Part shown: in pieces, positions 46,136-56,464 of the stretch
Layout: every line of letters begins with the position of its first letter
Numbering within the stretch: the stretch's first letter is position 1
Origin: Malania oleifera
Lineage: Eukaryota; Streptophyta; Magnoliopsida; Santalales; Ximeniaceae
Length of the DNA stretch: 64,000 nucleotides
Assembly: GCF_029873635.1 (NCBI RefSeq)
Contig: NC_080428.1
Location: forward strand, 69,001,601-69,065,600
Direction of reading: 5' to 3'
The notes under the pieces: model-generated
The model's database searches: none
Seen by the model: the letters and a program-made list of their open reading frames with translations, nothing else
What the model was told of the DNA's origin: nothing
Made by a program: the position numbers and the translations under genes

Positions 46136-46863
46136 CTTGAGAGCTAAGGTTATTGGGTTTGATTGTCTGAAGGACGAGTACTCTACTTGTCCTGATTTGA
46201 AGCTTATCTTTTCGGAGGTGAGTTAGGGCCACCATAGAGATTTTGTAGATTTCATCATTTATGAGGAATACCTATTTAGAGGTACTAGGTTATGCATTCC
46301 CCGTGCTTCTTTTAGAGATCTTTAAGTTTGGGAATTGCATGCTGGAGGGTTAGTTGGTCATCTAGGGAGAGATAAAACCATTGCCTTAGTTGAAGATATG
46401 TTTTATTGGCCTTCCTTAAAGAGGGATGTTGCTAGGATAGTGTCTCAGTGTCGCACCTATTAGTTAGCCAAATCTAATAGACACAACATTGGCTTTTATA
46501 CCCCCGTGCCATTGCCACACATACCTTTGGAGAGACCTAAGTATGGATTTTGTTCTTGCACTCTCCAAAACAGTTGGGGACATGATTCCATATTTGTTAT
46601 TGTTGACAGATTCTCCAAGATGGCACATTTCATCCCATGTCATAAGACTTTTGATGCATCCCATGTAGCTAAATTGTTCTTTAGAGAGGTCATCAAATTG
46701 CATGGGTTGCCAACTATCATAGTATCAGACAGGGATATCAAATCCTTCAGCTATTTTTGGAAGACACTTCCAAAAATGCATGGGACTTGTTTTCTTCTAC
46801 TTGCCACCCCCAAACTGACGGTCACATTGAGGTTGCAAATCGTAGTCTTGGTGACCTACTTAG
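46136..46863 (+). pseudogene. G integrase
   Basis: Broken frames give [28 protein letters not shown] and CRTY.LAKSNRHN (HHCC region), then 46506-46889: HDSIFVIVDRFSKMAHFIP, VSDRDIKSFSYFWKTL and, one frame over, CHPQTDGHIEVANRSLGDLL. These hold the D and D of the DDE core and the region before E. It stops where element H begins. Confidence 0.88.
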
Positions 46864-46879
46864 CTTTGACTTCTTTCAT

Positions 46880-47500
46880 CCAAGATTGAGAATTAACCTT
46901 GTAAGAGGCCTTCCCAACTTTAACCAAGTTGGGGACTGGTCCTTCATGTTTGCCAAATAGTCTCTTATCTCGACCTTGTAATGACTTGATCTGTTCAGGA
47001 TGGAGCTTGAGAAGCGCCAAGTCGTCCATGTTGAAGTGCAACGGTCTTCTCCCTTAATCTACCCACTTCTTCATCCGTTTGGAAGCTTTCTCTAGGTAGG
47101 CTCAAGCAATCTCTGCATTCTATCTCTATTTTTTGGTGAAGATGTATGTGCTTGGACTTTTTCCTTTGTGCGACTTGTCCATTGTGTAAGGTAATAACAA
47201 TTGCTAGTCTGTAACGAGCTTAAAAGGACTCTTGTTGATTATTGTGCTCTTTTGGGCATTGAAATAGAACTGAGCCACATCGAGTAGCCACACCTAATTC
47301 TTCTGCTTGGCAATGACTAAATGGCGCAAATACTCCTCTAGTAGCCCATTGAATCTCTTTGTTTGTCCATCTATTTGCAGGTGGTAAAGTGAAGAGATGT
47401 CAAGTTGTGAACCAAGGATTCTGAAAAGTTTTGTCCTGAAGTTGCTAGTGAATCTTGTCTCGGTCATTGAAAATATCATGGGGAACATTTCAATACTTCA
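46880..47500 (-). pseudogene. H integrase
   Basis: 47294-47488 gives ELFRILGSQLDISS-like text with DGQTKRFNGLLEEYLRHLV, the end of the catalytic core with its Glu. 46856-47041 gives LALLKLHPEQIKSLQGRDKR and GPVPNLVKVGKASYKV, the GPY/F-type C-terminus, ending at SWMK. Confidence 0.82.
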
Positions 47501-47599
47501 CAATATGTTAAAAAAAATTGTGATATCTCCTCTGCCAAACAGTATTTCAGTGCTGGTATGAAAGTACCATACTTCAAAAACCCCTGTATATAACGACTA

Positions 47600-48480
47600 G
47601 TATAAACCCTGCATCTTCTACTTTGGGTAGGCAGGTGATGAAGTTCAGTAAGATACTCTCCTATGGTCTAGTTGGCATTGGTAGGGGCTCTAGTAGCCTT
47701 ACAATGTTCTTCCGCTCCACTTTGCCTTGCTGGCAAGTGCGACAAGTTCAGGTATACTTGACTAGATCATCTCATGTGTGGCTAGTAATACCTTTTCTTC
47801 AGCAATGCCAAAGTGTGATGCCATCTTGGATGACTTGCCCACATGGTGTCTTGACATACTCTCGGTAGTGTCTTCCTTAGATCTCTAGCTCAAGGCACAA
47901 AGAGCTAGTTACCATGTGTCATCAACAATTTGTCTTCTAACCAGAACCAGGGTACCGTGCCCTCTTCTGTCACCTTCATGAGGTTTTGAGTAACCTTACT
48001 CTTAAGTGAGTTACCACCTGTATGGCTGCAAACTCAGCCTTCTTGCTCAGTGCATTTGCGAGACTGCAACTTGGTTCATCCACCCCACCTTATGCTCAAA
48101 TATGAAATCAAAATCTGTCAAGAATTATCGCCAACGACGCTGCTTGGGTGATAACTTTCGCTAGTAAAGCAGTGACTAACAATTAAGTTATCTATTTCAC
48201 ATTTTCACCACAAACTTCGACCCAAGTAGGTAATGTCGCCACATGCGAAGACAATGTATCACCGCTAGCATCTCCTTCTCTTGAGCAATGTATCTCCGTT
48301 CAAATTCACTAAGCTTATGCTCTCGTACGCTTGATGCCCATCCTATAGCAAAGCTTCCCTAAGGGCATAGTTTGGTGAATTTGTTTGTAGCTCCAAAGGG
48401 TTTCATGATGTCCAGAAGAGCAAATTCACTAAGCTTATGCTCTCATCATAGCATCTTTCAAGTTGTTAATGGTTCCTTGA
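47600..48480 (-). pseudogene. H RNase H and start of integrase
   Basis: Low-quality frames with RNase H-like text (for example the complement of 48040-48300) and an integrase zinc-finger area near 47740. Contains a 24-bp direct repeat exactly 120 bp apart (48301 and 48421). Confidence 0.55.
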
Positions 48481-48529
48481 CACTTTTTTATCCAATTCTG
48501 CCCATGACCCTTCTTTAGCAGTTTTGCCA

Positions 48530-49180
48530 AAGGAGCTGTTCTCCTCGAATACCCTTCAAGAACTTTCTAGAGTAATTGGAAAGTCCCAAAAAGGAACACA
48601 ACTCCTTCATTGTCTTGGGATTTTATGGTCTTGAATAGCTCTTACCTTTTCTATATCCATTTGGATATGACCTTACTCGATCACATGACCAAGGATATGC
48701 TTTACTGGATGGAAGAGTACTTCTCTTTCTTCATATAAAGGTTGTTCTCCTTCATCTTGTCAAACACTTTCCATTGATGCTCTTTATGTTCCTCTAGAGT
48801 TGAAGTTGTAGACAACAATGTCATCCAGGTACAACAAACTTCTCGAGGCACTTATGGAATAGTTGTTTCATCAAGTTGCAAAACGTTGTCGGCACATTTG
48901 TCAACTTGAATGGCATCAACAAGAATTTATATGCCTCATACCGCTTCACACAGGTCATCTTCGGTACATCCCCATTTATTATCTTCACTTGATTGTAGCC
49001 TGACCACAAGTCAAGTTTTGTGAATTACTTTGCATGACTTAGCTGATCAAACAAATCAGCTATCAGTGGAATTGGGTAATTGTTGCGCACAATCAAATTT
49101 TTGAGCACGTGATAGTCCACACACATCTGCATACTCCCATTATGTTTCATATGAAATAACATTGGTGCTTCGAAGGTGCT
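48530..49180 (-). pseudogene. H reverse transcriptase
   Basis: 48821-49009 reads MWSGYNQVKIINGDVPKMTC, then AYKFLLMPFKLTNVPTTFCN and HKCLEKFVV, the palm just before the catalytic Asp pair. The thumb (FLGLSNYSRKFLKGI-like) follows at about 48540-48600. Confidence 0.85.
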
Positions 49181-49482
49181 TTGAAAGTAAGTATATAGCC
49201 TGCTTTTGACAATTCATCAAACTGTTTCCATAACTTTACTAACTTTAGAGGTGCCATATTATATGACCCTTTAGCAAGCAGCTTCACTCCTGGTAACAGC
49301 TCGATTTCATGCTCCACACCCAGTCATGGAGGCAAGCTGTGAGGTAGTTTGTCAGGCATCGCAATTTTATATTCATCCAACACAACTTGGATGGTAGTAG
49401 GCACTCGCTATTGGCCTACGTCTTCACCTATCGCCAATGTGGTAAGATATGTTTGTTCTCCCTTCCTTAATCCTTTCTTAAG

Positions 49483-49900
49483 CTACATGGCAGAAAGGAA
49501 CTTCTCATCACCTCCTGTCTTTGCAACAACTTGCACCACACAAGGGTGGCCTCCTATTAGACAAAGGGAGCTGGAAAATGGCATTGGTACCGCCTTAGTC
49601 TTTGTTAAGAATTCCATTCCAAGAATCACTTGGAAATCATCCAACAACAAAGCTTTGAAATTTGCATCTCCCACCCAATGTCCAAGCTTCATAGTTATTT
49701 GCTTGGCTACTTTTGGAGTAGGCTGAGCTGTGGAATTAATCGCTTTTATGCGCCTTGAGTCCTTCTCTTAGGATAAGTAAAGTCTCTGCACTTCTGCCTG
49801 TGAAACAAAGTTATGGGTAGTCTCGGTACCAATTATAGCATGGGTGCTCTTCCTATTGATGTGTAGACCTAGAAACATTAACCCGTTAGCTTGGGTAACT
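49483..49900 (-). pseudogene. H protease region
   Basis: 49483-49692 gives ALLLDDFQVILGMEFLTKTK, the end of the retropepsin domain with the LGM block, followed by a Met-terminated linker as in element I. Upstream text near 49830 resembles the active-site entry (TNFVSQ-like) in a broken frame. Confidence 0.75.
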
Positions 49901-50007
49901 TAAGGTTCTTTCGTCTGCCTCTCCAATGCATTGACTAACTGCATTGCACCCATCCTTGGGGTTTCCCTCTCATCCTTATCTTGTAGTGCCCCCTCCGCAA
50001 TGGAAGC

Positions 50008-50970
50008 TTATAAGGCATTGAGTGATAACTTGTGAGGGCACTCGGCAATTCTGTGAGGGCCTCGATGTAAGAAGCATGTCATCTTACCCTTACCATTGGG
50101 TGTGTTGAATGATTGAGACAAAAATGCTTCTTTTGAAGTTGATGCCTTGGTTTCGGCTCCCCCGCTTTTGGGTTTGCCCTTCTTGAAAGACTTTCCTCCA
50201 TTTCCACCCACGCCATGCTTTTTGGATGTTTTGGAACTCTCTTCAGTGTAGTTAGTCTAGCATTTTGTAGCAGCTTGTGTGGCAGGAAAGTCTTGTGCTC
50301 TTCGTTGATGAAGTTTTGTTCTTGCCCACAATTTCAACCCCTTAAGAAAATAAAACAATTGGTCTTTCTTGGATATGTCTAGGATACCCAACATCGAAGT
50401 AGAAAATTGTTTCACATACTCCCTGATTGAGCTATTGTGCTTAATGTCTCTTAGTTCATTGTATTTGGTATGCCACCTCAGCTTAGTGTCACCGAGTACA
50501 TTGTTGTAGTGGTTGCTTTCACCTGCTCTGAGTCGGTCCTCATTGCATGAAAGTTCTGCTCCATTTCAATTATAAGAAGTTCTACAATTACTTAGCGTCA
50601 TGGGCACCCCCAAACATTCTGGGTTTTGGCACCCTAGTTCCTTTATACTCCACCAAATTGGAGTTTTCCATGGCAAGAACCATTATGTTCATCTTTGCAC
50701 TTAGATATGCTATCTGAGCATGCAAAGTTTCTACCGCATGGTGGAGGTCCTCTGATGTCTCCACCATCGAACTCTATGGATATTTTTTGTGATCCCTCCA
50801 AAGCATCAACACTTTCAGCAAGTTTAACCATCTCCATGGTGACCTTGTTGGCTATGTCAGCCTGCGGCTTCGGCACTTCAATTTTCTCTGTATTGGTTGG
50901 CATGGTCTTTTACCAATGCTTAACACAATCCCACAACGAAGTCAACTGGATTCATTTAGAAATTAACTAG
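50008..50970 (-). pseudogene. H gag
   Basis: 50643-50903 is the N-terminus; broken frames follow. 50008-50211 gives KSGGAETKASTSKEAF and FNTPNGKGKMTCF, nearly the same as in element I, with the knuckle decayed to CFLHRGPHRIAEC. Confidence 0.82.
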
Positions 50971-50983
50971 CTCTGATACCAAC
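50971..50983 (-). promoter_or_regulatory. Primer-binding site of element H
   Basis: The minus strand reads TTGGTATCAGAG next to the LTR start, as in element I. Confidence 0.8.
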
Positions 50984-51354
50984 TATAATGGGCCAAATAT
51001 TTTCACACATTGTGAAGGGCTGTGTAGCACTAGCTAAAGCACTCTTGCTTTACTAGTTAGCCAAAGGTTACCACGGTTTACCAACATAACACAATCACAA
51101 CGGTTGAATGCAAAGTAAGCGGAAGTAGTAAGCAATTCATGAAAGAAAATGGCAAACAAGCGATAAACATTGAAGCAATGTAATTTATTAAACAACAACT
51201 TCATAAGCAACGCGTGTTTAGCAAGAGAGGCAAGTAGGCTAAACACGTTTACAAAAGCTGGTGAGTTTTACAAGGCTAATGAACACTCACCCTCCCTTGT
51301 AGAGCTTTATATGCTATTTCAGCTTTGGCACTAGGAAACAGAAAATTGTCCCAG
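50984..51354 (-). repeat. 5' LTR of element H, part before insertion of K
   Basis: Matches the LTRs of element I (for example TTGTGAAGGGC, then GCTAGCTAAAGCACTC, and ACTCACCCTCC near the far end) at lower identity. The first bases read TATAATGGG, a changed TG end. K interrupts it at 51355 after CCCAG. Confidence 0.82.
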
Positions 51355-51681
51355 TTTCAGATTTGCTCGATGACCCTCAATTGAGTGGTCCTTCTCTTAT
51401 ATAGAAGTCATTTTCCCTAATTACAATATATCCCTTAATTACAATATCTCCTAATTACAACAATGGTATATATCCCTTACTTACAATATCTCCTAATTAC
51501 AAAATCTCCTAACATTAAGCATCCTAATTACAGCATCTCCTAACATTAAGCATTGACCCTTAATTCAGGAAAGATATTTACAGATTTGTTTCCTAAATAA
51601 CTATACAACAATTTATGGTAGGTTTGACAGATTTGTTTCCTAACTAAATGTAGAACAATTTATGGTAAGTTTGTTGTCTAT
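51355..51681 (-). repeat. 3' LTR of element K, first part
   Basis: Matches 63904-64000 almost base for base over the visible part (CAGATTTGCTCGATGACCC and onwards). The last 10 bp after J (60887-60896, ending CTAACA) complete it. Contains imperfect TCTCCTAATTACA repeats. Confidence 0.88.
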
Positions 51682-51912
51682 TGTTGGAAAGTCTCAAATC
51701 TGTTTAGTCAACTTTCCTATTTTTCTAAGAGAATCTCGGCTGTAAATGTGTGAATATCCTTGAATATTTAGTTTCCTTAGAAGTTAGCATCTTTGGTTCT
51801 TTCCTTCTTGGTTCTTTTGTTCTATTCTTGTGCTGTACATCTATTTATACAAACCTGTACCTATGTTACAATTAATGAGAATTATTTCCATAAGAAGCTA
51901 TCTCATTCTAGA
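51682..51912 (+). repeat. 5' LTR of element J
   Basis: 231 bp, starting TGTTGGAAAG and ending TTCTAGA. TATA-like CTATTTATACAAACC near 51840-51855. Confidence 0.92.
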
Positions 51913-51925
51913 TGGTATTAGAGAT
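51913..51925 (+). promoter_or_regulatory. Primer-binding site of element J
   Basis: TGGTATTAGAGAT, a tRNA-Met site with one or two changes. Confidence 0.8.
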
Positions 51926-52046
51926 AGGTCCGGCTCTTGGCCTTGTGTAAACCCTAGTTTCTCTTGGCAGCGCCAATCTGACCCTAATCTCTATAGGGTT
52001 TTCTTCCTTGTTCAACTCTACCCTAATCTCTTCTGTTGCTGTAGCC

Positions 52047-52284
52047 ATGGCTGAAACCAAACCTGAAACTAGACCTAGCCATTCTTTGAACCTTACTCTG
52101 TCCAAATTACCAATATACGATTGAATGAGGCCAACTTCCTGCGGTGGTCAAAATATGTCAGGATGTATATTCGTGGAAGAGGGAAGATAGGGTACTTGAC
52201 TGGTGAAGCTAAGGAGCTCGAGAAGACAGACCCATCTTATGCTATATGGGATGCTGAAAGTTCCATGGTGATGGCATGGCTCGT
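52047..52284 (+). pseudogene. J gag N-terminus
   Basis: ATG at 52047 opens MAETKPETRPSHSLNL; after a frameshift near 52120 the frame gives NFLRWSKYVRMYIRGRGKIG and ESSMVMAWLVV, the start of a copia gag. Element I interrupts it at 52285; the text continues at 56465. Confidence 0.85.
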
Positions 52285-52805
52285 TGTCACGGTTCGACTA
52301 TTTTCACATCGTTGTGAAGGGCCGTGTGGCGCTAGCTAAAGTACTCTCGTTTAACTAGCCAGCCTATCGTTTACCAAAATTTATCCACAAAACACTTTCA
52401 TTAGCATTCAATCAAATGATTGCGGAAACAGTAATCAATTCATGAAAGCCGTGGCAAGCAAGCAGTAAACATTGAAGCAAACGTAATTCATTAACAACGC
52501 CTCCGTTGACATCGTATGTTTAGCGAGGGAGGCAAGTAGGCTAAACATGTTGACAATATCTAGTGAGTTTTACAATGACTGATGAACACTCACCCTCCTG
52601 TAAAGAGCTTTCTAGGCCATTCTTGCTCTAGCACTAGGAAACATCAAAGTGACTGAGAAGTCATATTGCCTTATTTGGCATACAAAGACACTACTAGTAG
52701 AAAATAACCCTACAGTAGTATTTACATGATGGAAACCCATCCCTAGCACACGAGATAAGTGGTCACAGGCAAACATAATGCCCTGAACAAGCTTAGCTCG
52801 TGACA
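52285..52805 (-). repeat. 3' LTR of element I
   Basis: 521 bp, starting TGTCACGGTTCGACTA and ending GCTCGTGACA on the plus strand; close match to 55940-56459. Confidence 0.95.
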
Positions 52806-52816
52806 TTCTCCCCTAC

Positions 52817-53683
52817 TTATGAGGTCGACGTCCTTATAGACTTTGGTGGTAGGTACACTTCAAGTTTGTCCACGAATGGTTGAATATCTTCTGCAGAAAT
52901 CCAGTTGATTTCTTTGTCATCAAGGCATTTCCACTTCACTAGGAACTTCTGCCGCTTCTTCCTTGAGGATATGAACTTTCTGTCTGCAAGGATCTCTTCA
53001 ACTTCACATCTGTCAGGTTGCATTGTCTTTAACTCTGCTCTATTGGATTGACTTTTGTTCAGGTCATTGGTGTTGGCTTTGAATGGCTTGACGCAGTTGA
53101 CATGAAACTGCGGTCTTCTCCTCTGATCTGCCCACTTCTTCATCTGCTTAGAAGCTTTCTCTAGATAGGCTTGGGCAAACTCTGCATTTTGTCTCCATTC
53201 TCTGGTGAAGATGTACGCCTTAGGACTCTTTCGTCTGTACGGCTCGCCCATTGTGTGAGGTAACAGTGGCAGCTGGCCTGTAACAAGCTTAAAAGTGTTC
53301 TTGTGGGTTGTTGAGCTCCTTTGGGCATTGCCACAAAATGGAGCCACATCAAGTAGTTGCATGCCATTCTTTTGGTTGTTGTTGGCAAAATGGTACAAGT
53401 ACTCATCTAGCAGCTCTCTGAATCTCTTCATCTGTCCGTCTGTCTGTCGGTGAGAACTTGAAGAGATGTCAATATGTGACCTGAATATCCTGAAAAATTC
53501 TGTCAAGAAGTTGTCAGTGAACATTAAGTCTTGGTCACAAATAATAACTTGGGGAACACCCCAATGTTTCACAAAAGTTACAAGAACAATTGTGTCGTCT
53601 CCTCTGCCGAACAGTACTTTGGTGCGGCCATAAAAGTACCATACTTCTTCTGCTCTCCCTTGTCTTGTTGGCAAGTGAGACAA
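52817..53683 (-). pseudogene. I integrase core and chromodomain
   Basis: A 288-codon open frame. Residues about 30-110 hold the integrase core end: FVKHWGVPQVIICDQD with the second Asp, SSHRQTDGQMKRFRELLDEY with the Glu, and a PLLPHTMGEP block. After a deletion of the GPY/F segment the C-terminal 65 residues form a chromodomain: CEVEEILADRKFISSRKKRQ, KFLVKWKCLDDKEINW and AEDIQPF, with the aromatic and acidic positions of the fold. Chromodomains bind modified histone tails and guide insertion in chromoviruses. The first Asp part of the core is lost, so the integrase is not expected to work, but the frame itself is uninterrupted. Confidence 0.9.
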
Positions 53684-54000
53684 GTTTTGGTATAATTAAC
53701 CACATCATCCTGCGTGTGCAGCCAATAATACCTTCCCAGTAGTTCTGTCATTGGAGTCATTCTCCGCGAATACCCCTCAACGAACTTTTTGCAAAATCTA
53801 GTAAGGCCAAGAAAGGAACGCAACTCCTTCACCGTCGTGGGAATCTTCCGTTCTTGAATCATCCTTATCTTCTCCATACCCCTCTGGATACGACGTTGTT
53901 CAACCACATGACTAAGGAAGTTGTTGCTCTGCTGAGCGAAAGAGCACTTCTCTTTCTTCACATCTAGACTGTTTCACCTTAGCCTGTCGAACACCTTCCG
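53578..54000 (-). pseudogene. I RT thumb fused to integrase zinc finger
   Basis: Frame 53578-53961: KKEKCSFAQQSNNFLSHVV and TTVKELRSFLGLTRFCKKFV belong to the RT thumb/connection. MTPMTELLGRYYWLHTQDDV then jumps straight to the integrase zinc finger ending CLTCQQDKGEQKKYG. RNase H is missing between them. A second deletion, with the palm, lies at about 53990-54010. Confidence 0.88.
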
Positions 54001-54006
54001 TAGATG

Positions 54007-54426
54007 CTATTCATGTTTCCTCTGAAACAACACCGATGCTCCCAACGGTGCTTTGGAAGGGCGAACACATCCCGCTTCCAATCTATCAAGCTGTTTCCCC
54101 AACTCTACTATCTCTAGAGGCGCCATCCGACATGACCCTTTTGCAGATGGTTTCACTCCTGATAACAACTCGATCTCATGCTTCACAGTCCGTCGTGAAG
54201 GCAAATTGTGAGGCAGCTTATCCGGCAACGCCTCCTTATCCTCATCCAACACCGCTTGGATGGTCGTAGGCTCCAGCTCTTGGCCTACTTCTTTGTCTAC
54301 CACCACTATGGCTAGACGTGTCTGCTCACCCTGATCCAATCTTTCATTGAGTTGTATGGCTGAAAGGGACTTCCCGTCGCCTCCTTTCGTTGCAACGACT
54401 TGCACCATGCACGAGTGATCTCCCAT
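54007..54426 (-). pseudogene. I protease-RT linker region
   Basis: A 139-codon frame: MGDHSCMVQVVATKGGDGKS, an acidic linker, LPHNLPSRRTVKHEIELLSG (the entry to RT) and APLGASVLFQRKHE, after which the RT palm is deleted. Confidence 0.85.
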
Positions 54427-54542
54427 CAGGCATAGGGAACCAGTCGAAGCATCAGCACTGCCCTCGTCCCCCTTAGGAACTCCATTCCTAAAATGACTAG
54501 AATGTCATCCAATGGCATCGCTGTGAAATTTACATGACCTTC

Positions 54543-55856
54543 CTACTGTCTAAGCTTTACAGCCACTTGCTTGGCTACTCCCAGAGTAGGCTGGTCTACA
54601 GAGTTAACTGCTTTCATGCGTCCTGTATCCTTCTCTAAGGATAAGTTGAGTCTCCATGCTTCCAACTGCGAAACAAAATTATAAGTAGCCCCTGTATCCA
54701 CCATAGCGCGTGTACTCTTCCTATTTATCCTCAAGTCCACAAACATTAACTCTTTTGCTCGTGTAATTTTCGGCTGCTTTTCCAATGTGCTCACCCGCCA
54801 CACTAAACCCACCCTCAGGGCATGATCCTCTTTCTCCTTGCTTTCTACCCCTTTTCCCAAAGTAGAAGCTTGTTGACACTCACTTAGTCTGTGAGATCCA
54901 CCACACAAGTAACACGAAATTTTACTCTTCCCCTTTCCATTGGGTGTGTTGAACCCTTGAGACAACGAAGCTTCCTTTGAGGTTGATGATTTAGTGTCGG
55001 CTCCCCCACTCTTGGGTTTGTCTTTCTTGAAAGACTTTCCAATGTTTCCCTCTCCGCCAAACCGTTTGGACGAAGTGATATCATCACCAGCGTAGTCAGT
55101 CAAGCGTTTTGCAGCAGCTTGTGCAGTTGACAAGTCTTGAACCCTTTGCCTATGAAGTTCTGTTCTTGCCCACGGTTTCATCCCCTCAAGAAAATATAAC
55201 AAGTTGTCCTTCTTCGACATATCTTGAATATCCAACATTAAAGCTGAAAATTGTTTCACATATTCCCTGATCGACCCCGTATGCTTGAGATCTCTTAGTT
55301 TTCTCCTTACATTATACTCAACATTCTCAGGAAAGAATTGGGCCTTGAGCTCTCTCTTCAAGTCTGCCCAATTATCGATTACACAACTTCCATTTTCAAT
55401 TTCTCTGTACTTGGTACGCCACCACAGTTTGGCATCACCAACCAAGTACATGGTCGTAGTATTCACCTTTGCCTGTTCTGAGGCCATCCTTACAGTGCGA
55501 AAGTATTGCTTCACATCAAACAAGAAGTTCTCTAACTCCTTGGCATCTCGGGCGCCCCCATATGTCATGGGTTTTGGTACCTTGGTCTTGCTAACTCTTA
55601 GAGTGTTGGAGTTCCCCATAGCAAGAACCATCAGATTCACCTTTGCATCCAGATCAGCTATCCGCGACTGCAAAGTTTCAACTGTATGGCGAAAGTCCTC
55701 TGACATCTCACCTATCAAACTTGCTTGATGCTTTTGTGATCCCATCACTTCATCAACAAGTTTTCTCATCTAGGCCACCTCCGCAGCCATAGTATTGGTT
55801 GTTGCCTCAACTTGTGCTTCCAGCATGCTGATCCTCTCAGCATTGTTTGGTGCCAT
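54543..55856 (-). pseudogene. I gag and protease, one stop codon
   Basis: ATG at 55856 gives MAPNNAERISMLEAQVEA; codon 29 is TAG, and the frame is then open for 408 codons to 54543. It has a coiled N-terminal part, the gag core (FLFDVKQYFRTVRMASEQAK, WADLKRELKAQFFPENVEYN, REYVKQFSALMLDI), a Ser/Lys-rich linker, a knuckle-like CYLCGGSHRLSEC and the protease active site MVDTGATYNFVSQ. Only the early TAG interrupts it. Gag-protease of the family builds the particle and matures it. Confidence 0.92.
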
Positions 55857-55926
55857 GGTCACTTACCAAAGCTTTCCAAATCCAACAACAAAGGCAATCG
55901 TATTCACGTAGCAACTCAACCTTGGG

Positions 55927-55939
55927 CTCTGATACCAAG
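55927..55939 (-). promoter_or_regulatory. Primer-binding site of element I
   Basis: The minus strand reads TTGGTATCAGAGC, next to the LTR end. Confidence 0.88.
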
Positions 55940-56459
55940 TGTCACGGTCCGACTATTTCACATCGTTGTGAAGGGCCGTGCGGCGCTAGCTAAAGCACTC
56001 TCGTTTAACTAGCCAGCCTATCGTTTACCAACATTCATCCAAGAAACACTTTCATTAGCATTCAATCAAATGGCAGCGGAAACAGTAATCAATTCATGAA
56101 AGCCGTGGCAAGCAAGCAGTAAACATTGAAGCAAACGTAATTCATTAACAACGCCTCCGTTGACATCGTATGTTTAGCAAGGGAGGCAAGTAGGCTAAAA
56201 ATGTTGACAATAGCTAGTAAGTTTTACAATGACTGATGAACACTCACCCTCCCCTAAAGAGCTTTTTAGGCCATTCCCACTCTAGCACTATGAAACATCA
56301 AAGTGATCGAGGAGTCATACTGTCTTATTTGGCATACAAAGACACTACTAGTAGAAAATAACCCTACACTAGCATTTATATGATGGAAACCCATCCCAAG
56401 CACACGAGATAAGCGGTCACAGGCAAGCATAATGTCCTGAACAAGCTTAGCTCGTGACA
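55940..56459 (-). repeat. 5' LTR of element I
   Basis: 520 bp, close match to 52285-52805. Confidence 0.95.
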
Positions 56460-56464
56460 CTTGT

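Larger units (their letters stand above)
31054..46863 (+). mobile_element. Element G: decayed plus-strand Ty3/gypsy element with three insertions
   Basis: A likely 5' LTR is followed by a primer site, long leader, gag, protease, RT, RNase H and integrase in Ty3/gypsy order, all with many stops. Three insertions split it: TIR element T (33790-41580), LTR-like Q (42673-43068) and solo LTR P (43948-45939); joining the flanks restores the reading of gag-knuckle, RT and RNase H respectively. At 46863 the integrase stops and minus-strand element H begins. No 3' LTR of G is visible in the window. The left LTR edge is uncertain. The element lies in intron 3 of CYP23. Confidence 0.75.
46864..51354 (-). 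mobile_element. Element H: minus-strand chromovirus, 5' LTR split by K
   Basis: From 51354 leftwards: LTR start (50984-51354, continuing beyond K outside the window), primer site, gag, protease, RT, RNase H and integrase, ending inside the integrase C-terminus at the junction with G. Gag and LTR match element I closely, so both belong to one family. All frames carry many stops. The 3' LTR of H is absent at the junction, so H was truncated or the junction is a deletion. Confidence 0.8.
52285..56459 (-). mobile_element. Element I: minus-strand chromovirus with internal deletions
   Basis: LTRs 52285-52805 and 55940-56459 (521 and 520 bp), TSD CTCGT (52280-52284) and CTTGT (56460-56464), one mismatch, in gag of J. 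Order on the minus strand: primer site, gag, protease, remnant of RT thumb, integrase, chromodomain. The RT palm, RNase H and parts of integrase are deleted, so total length is 4.2 kb. What remains is mostly in long open frames. The integrase-chromodomain tail makes it a chromovirus. It is the same family as H. Confidence 0.93.

Noticed and set aside
55285..55728. 147-codon plus-strand frame
   Set aside because: Antisense shadow of the intact gag of element I.
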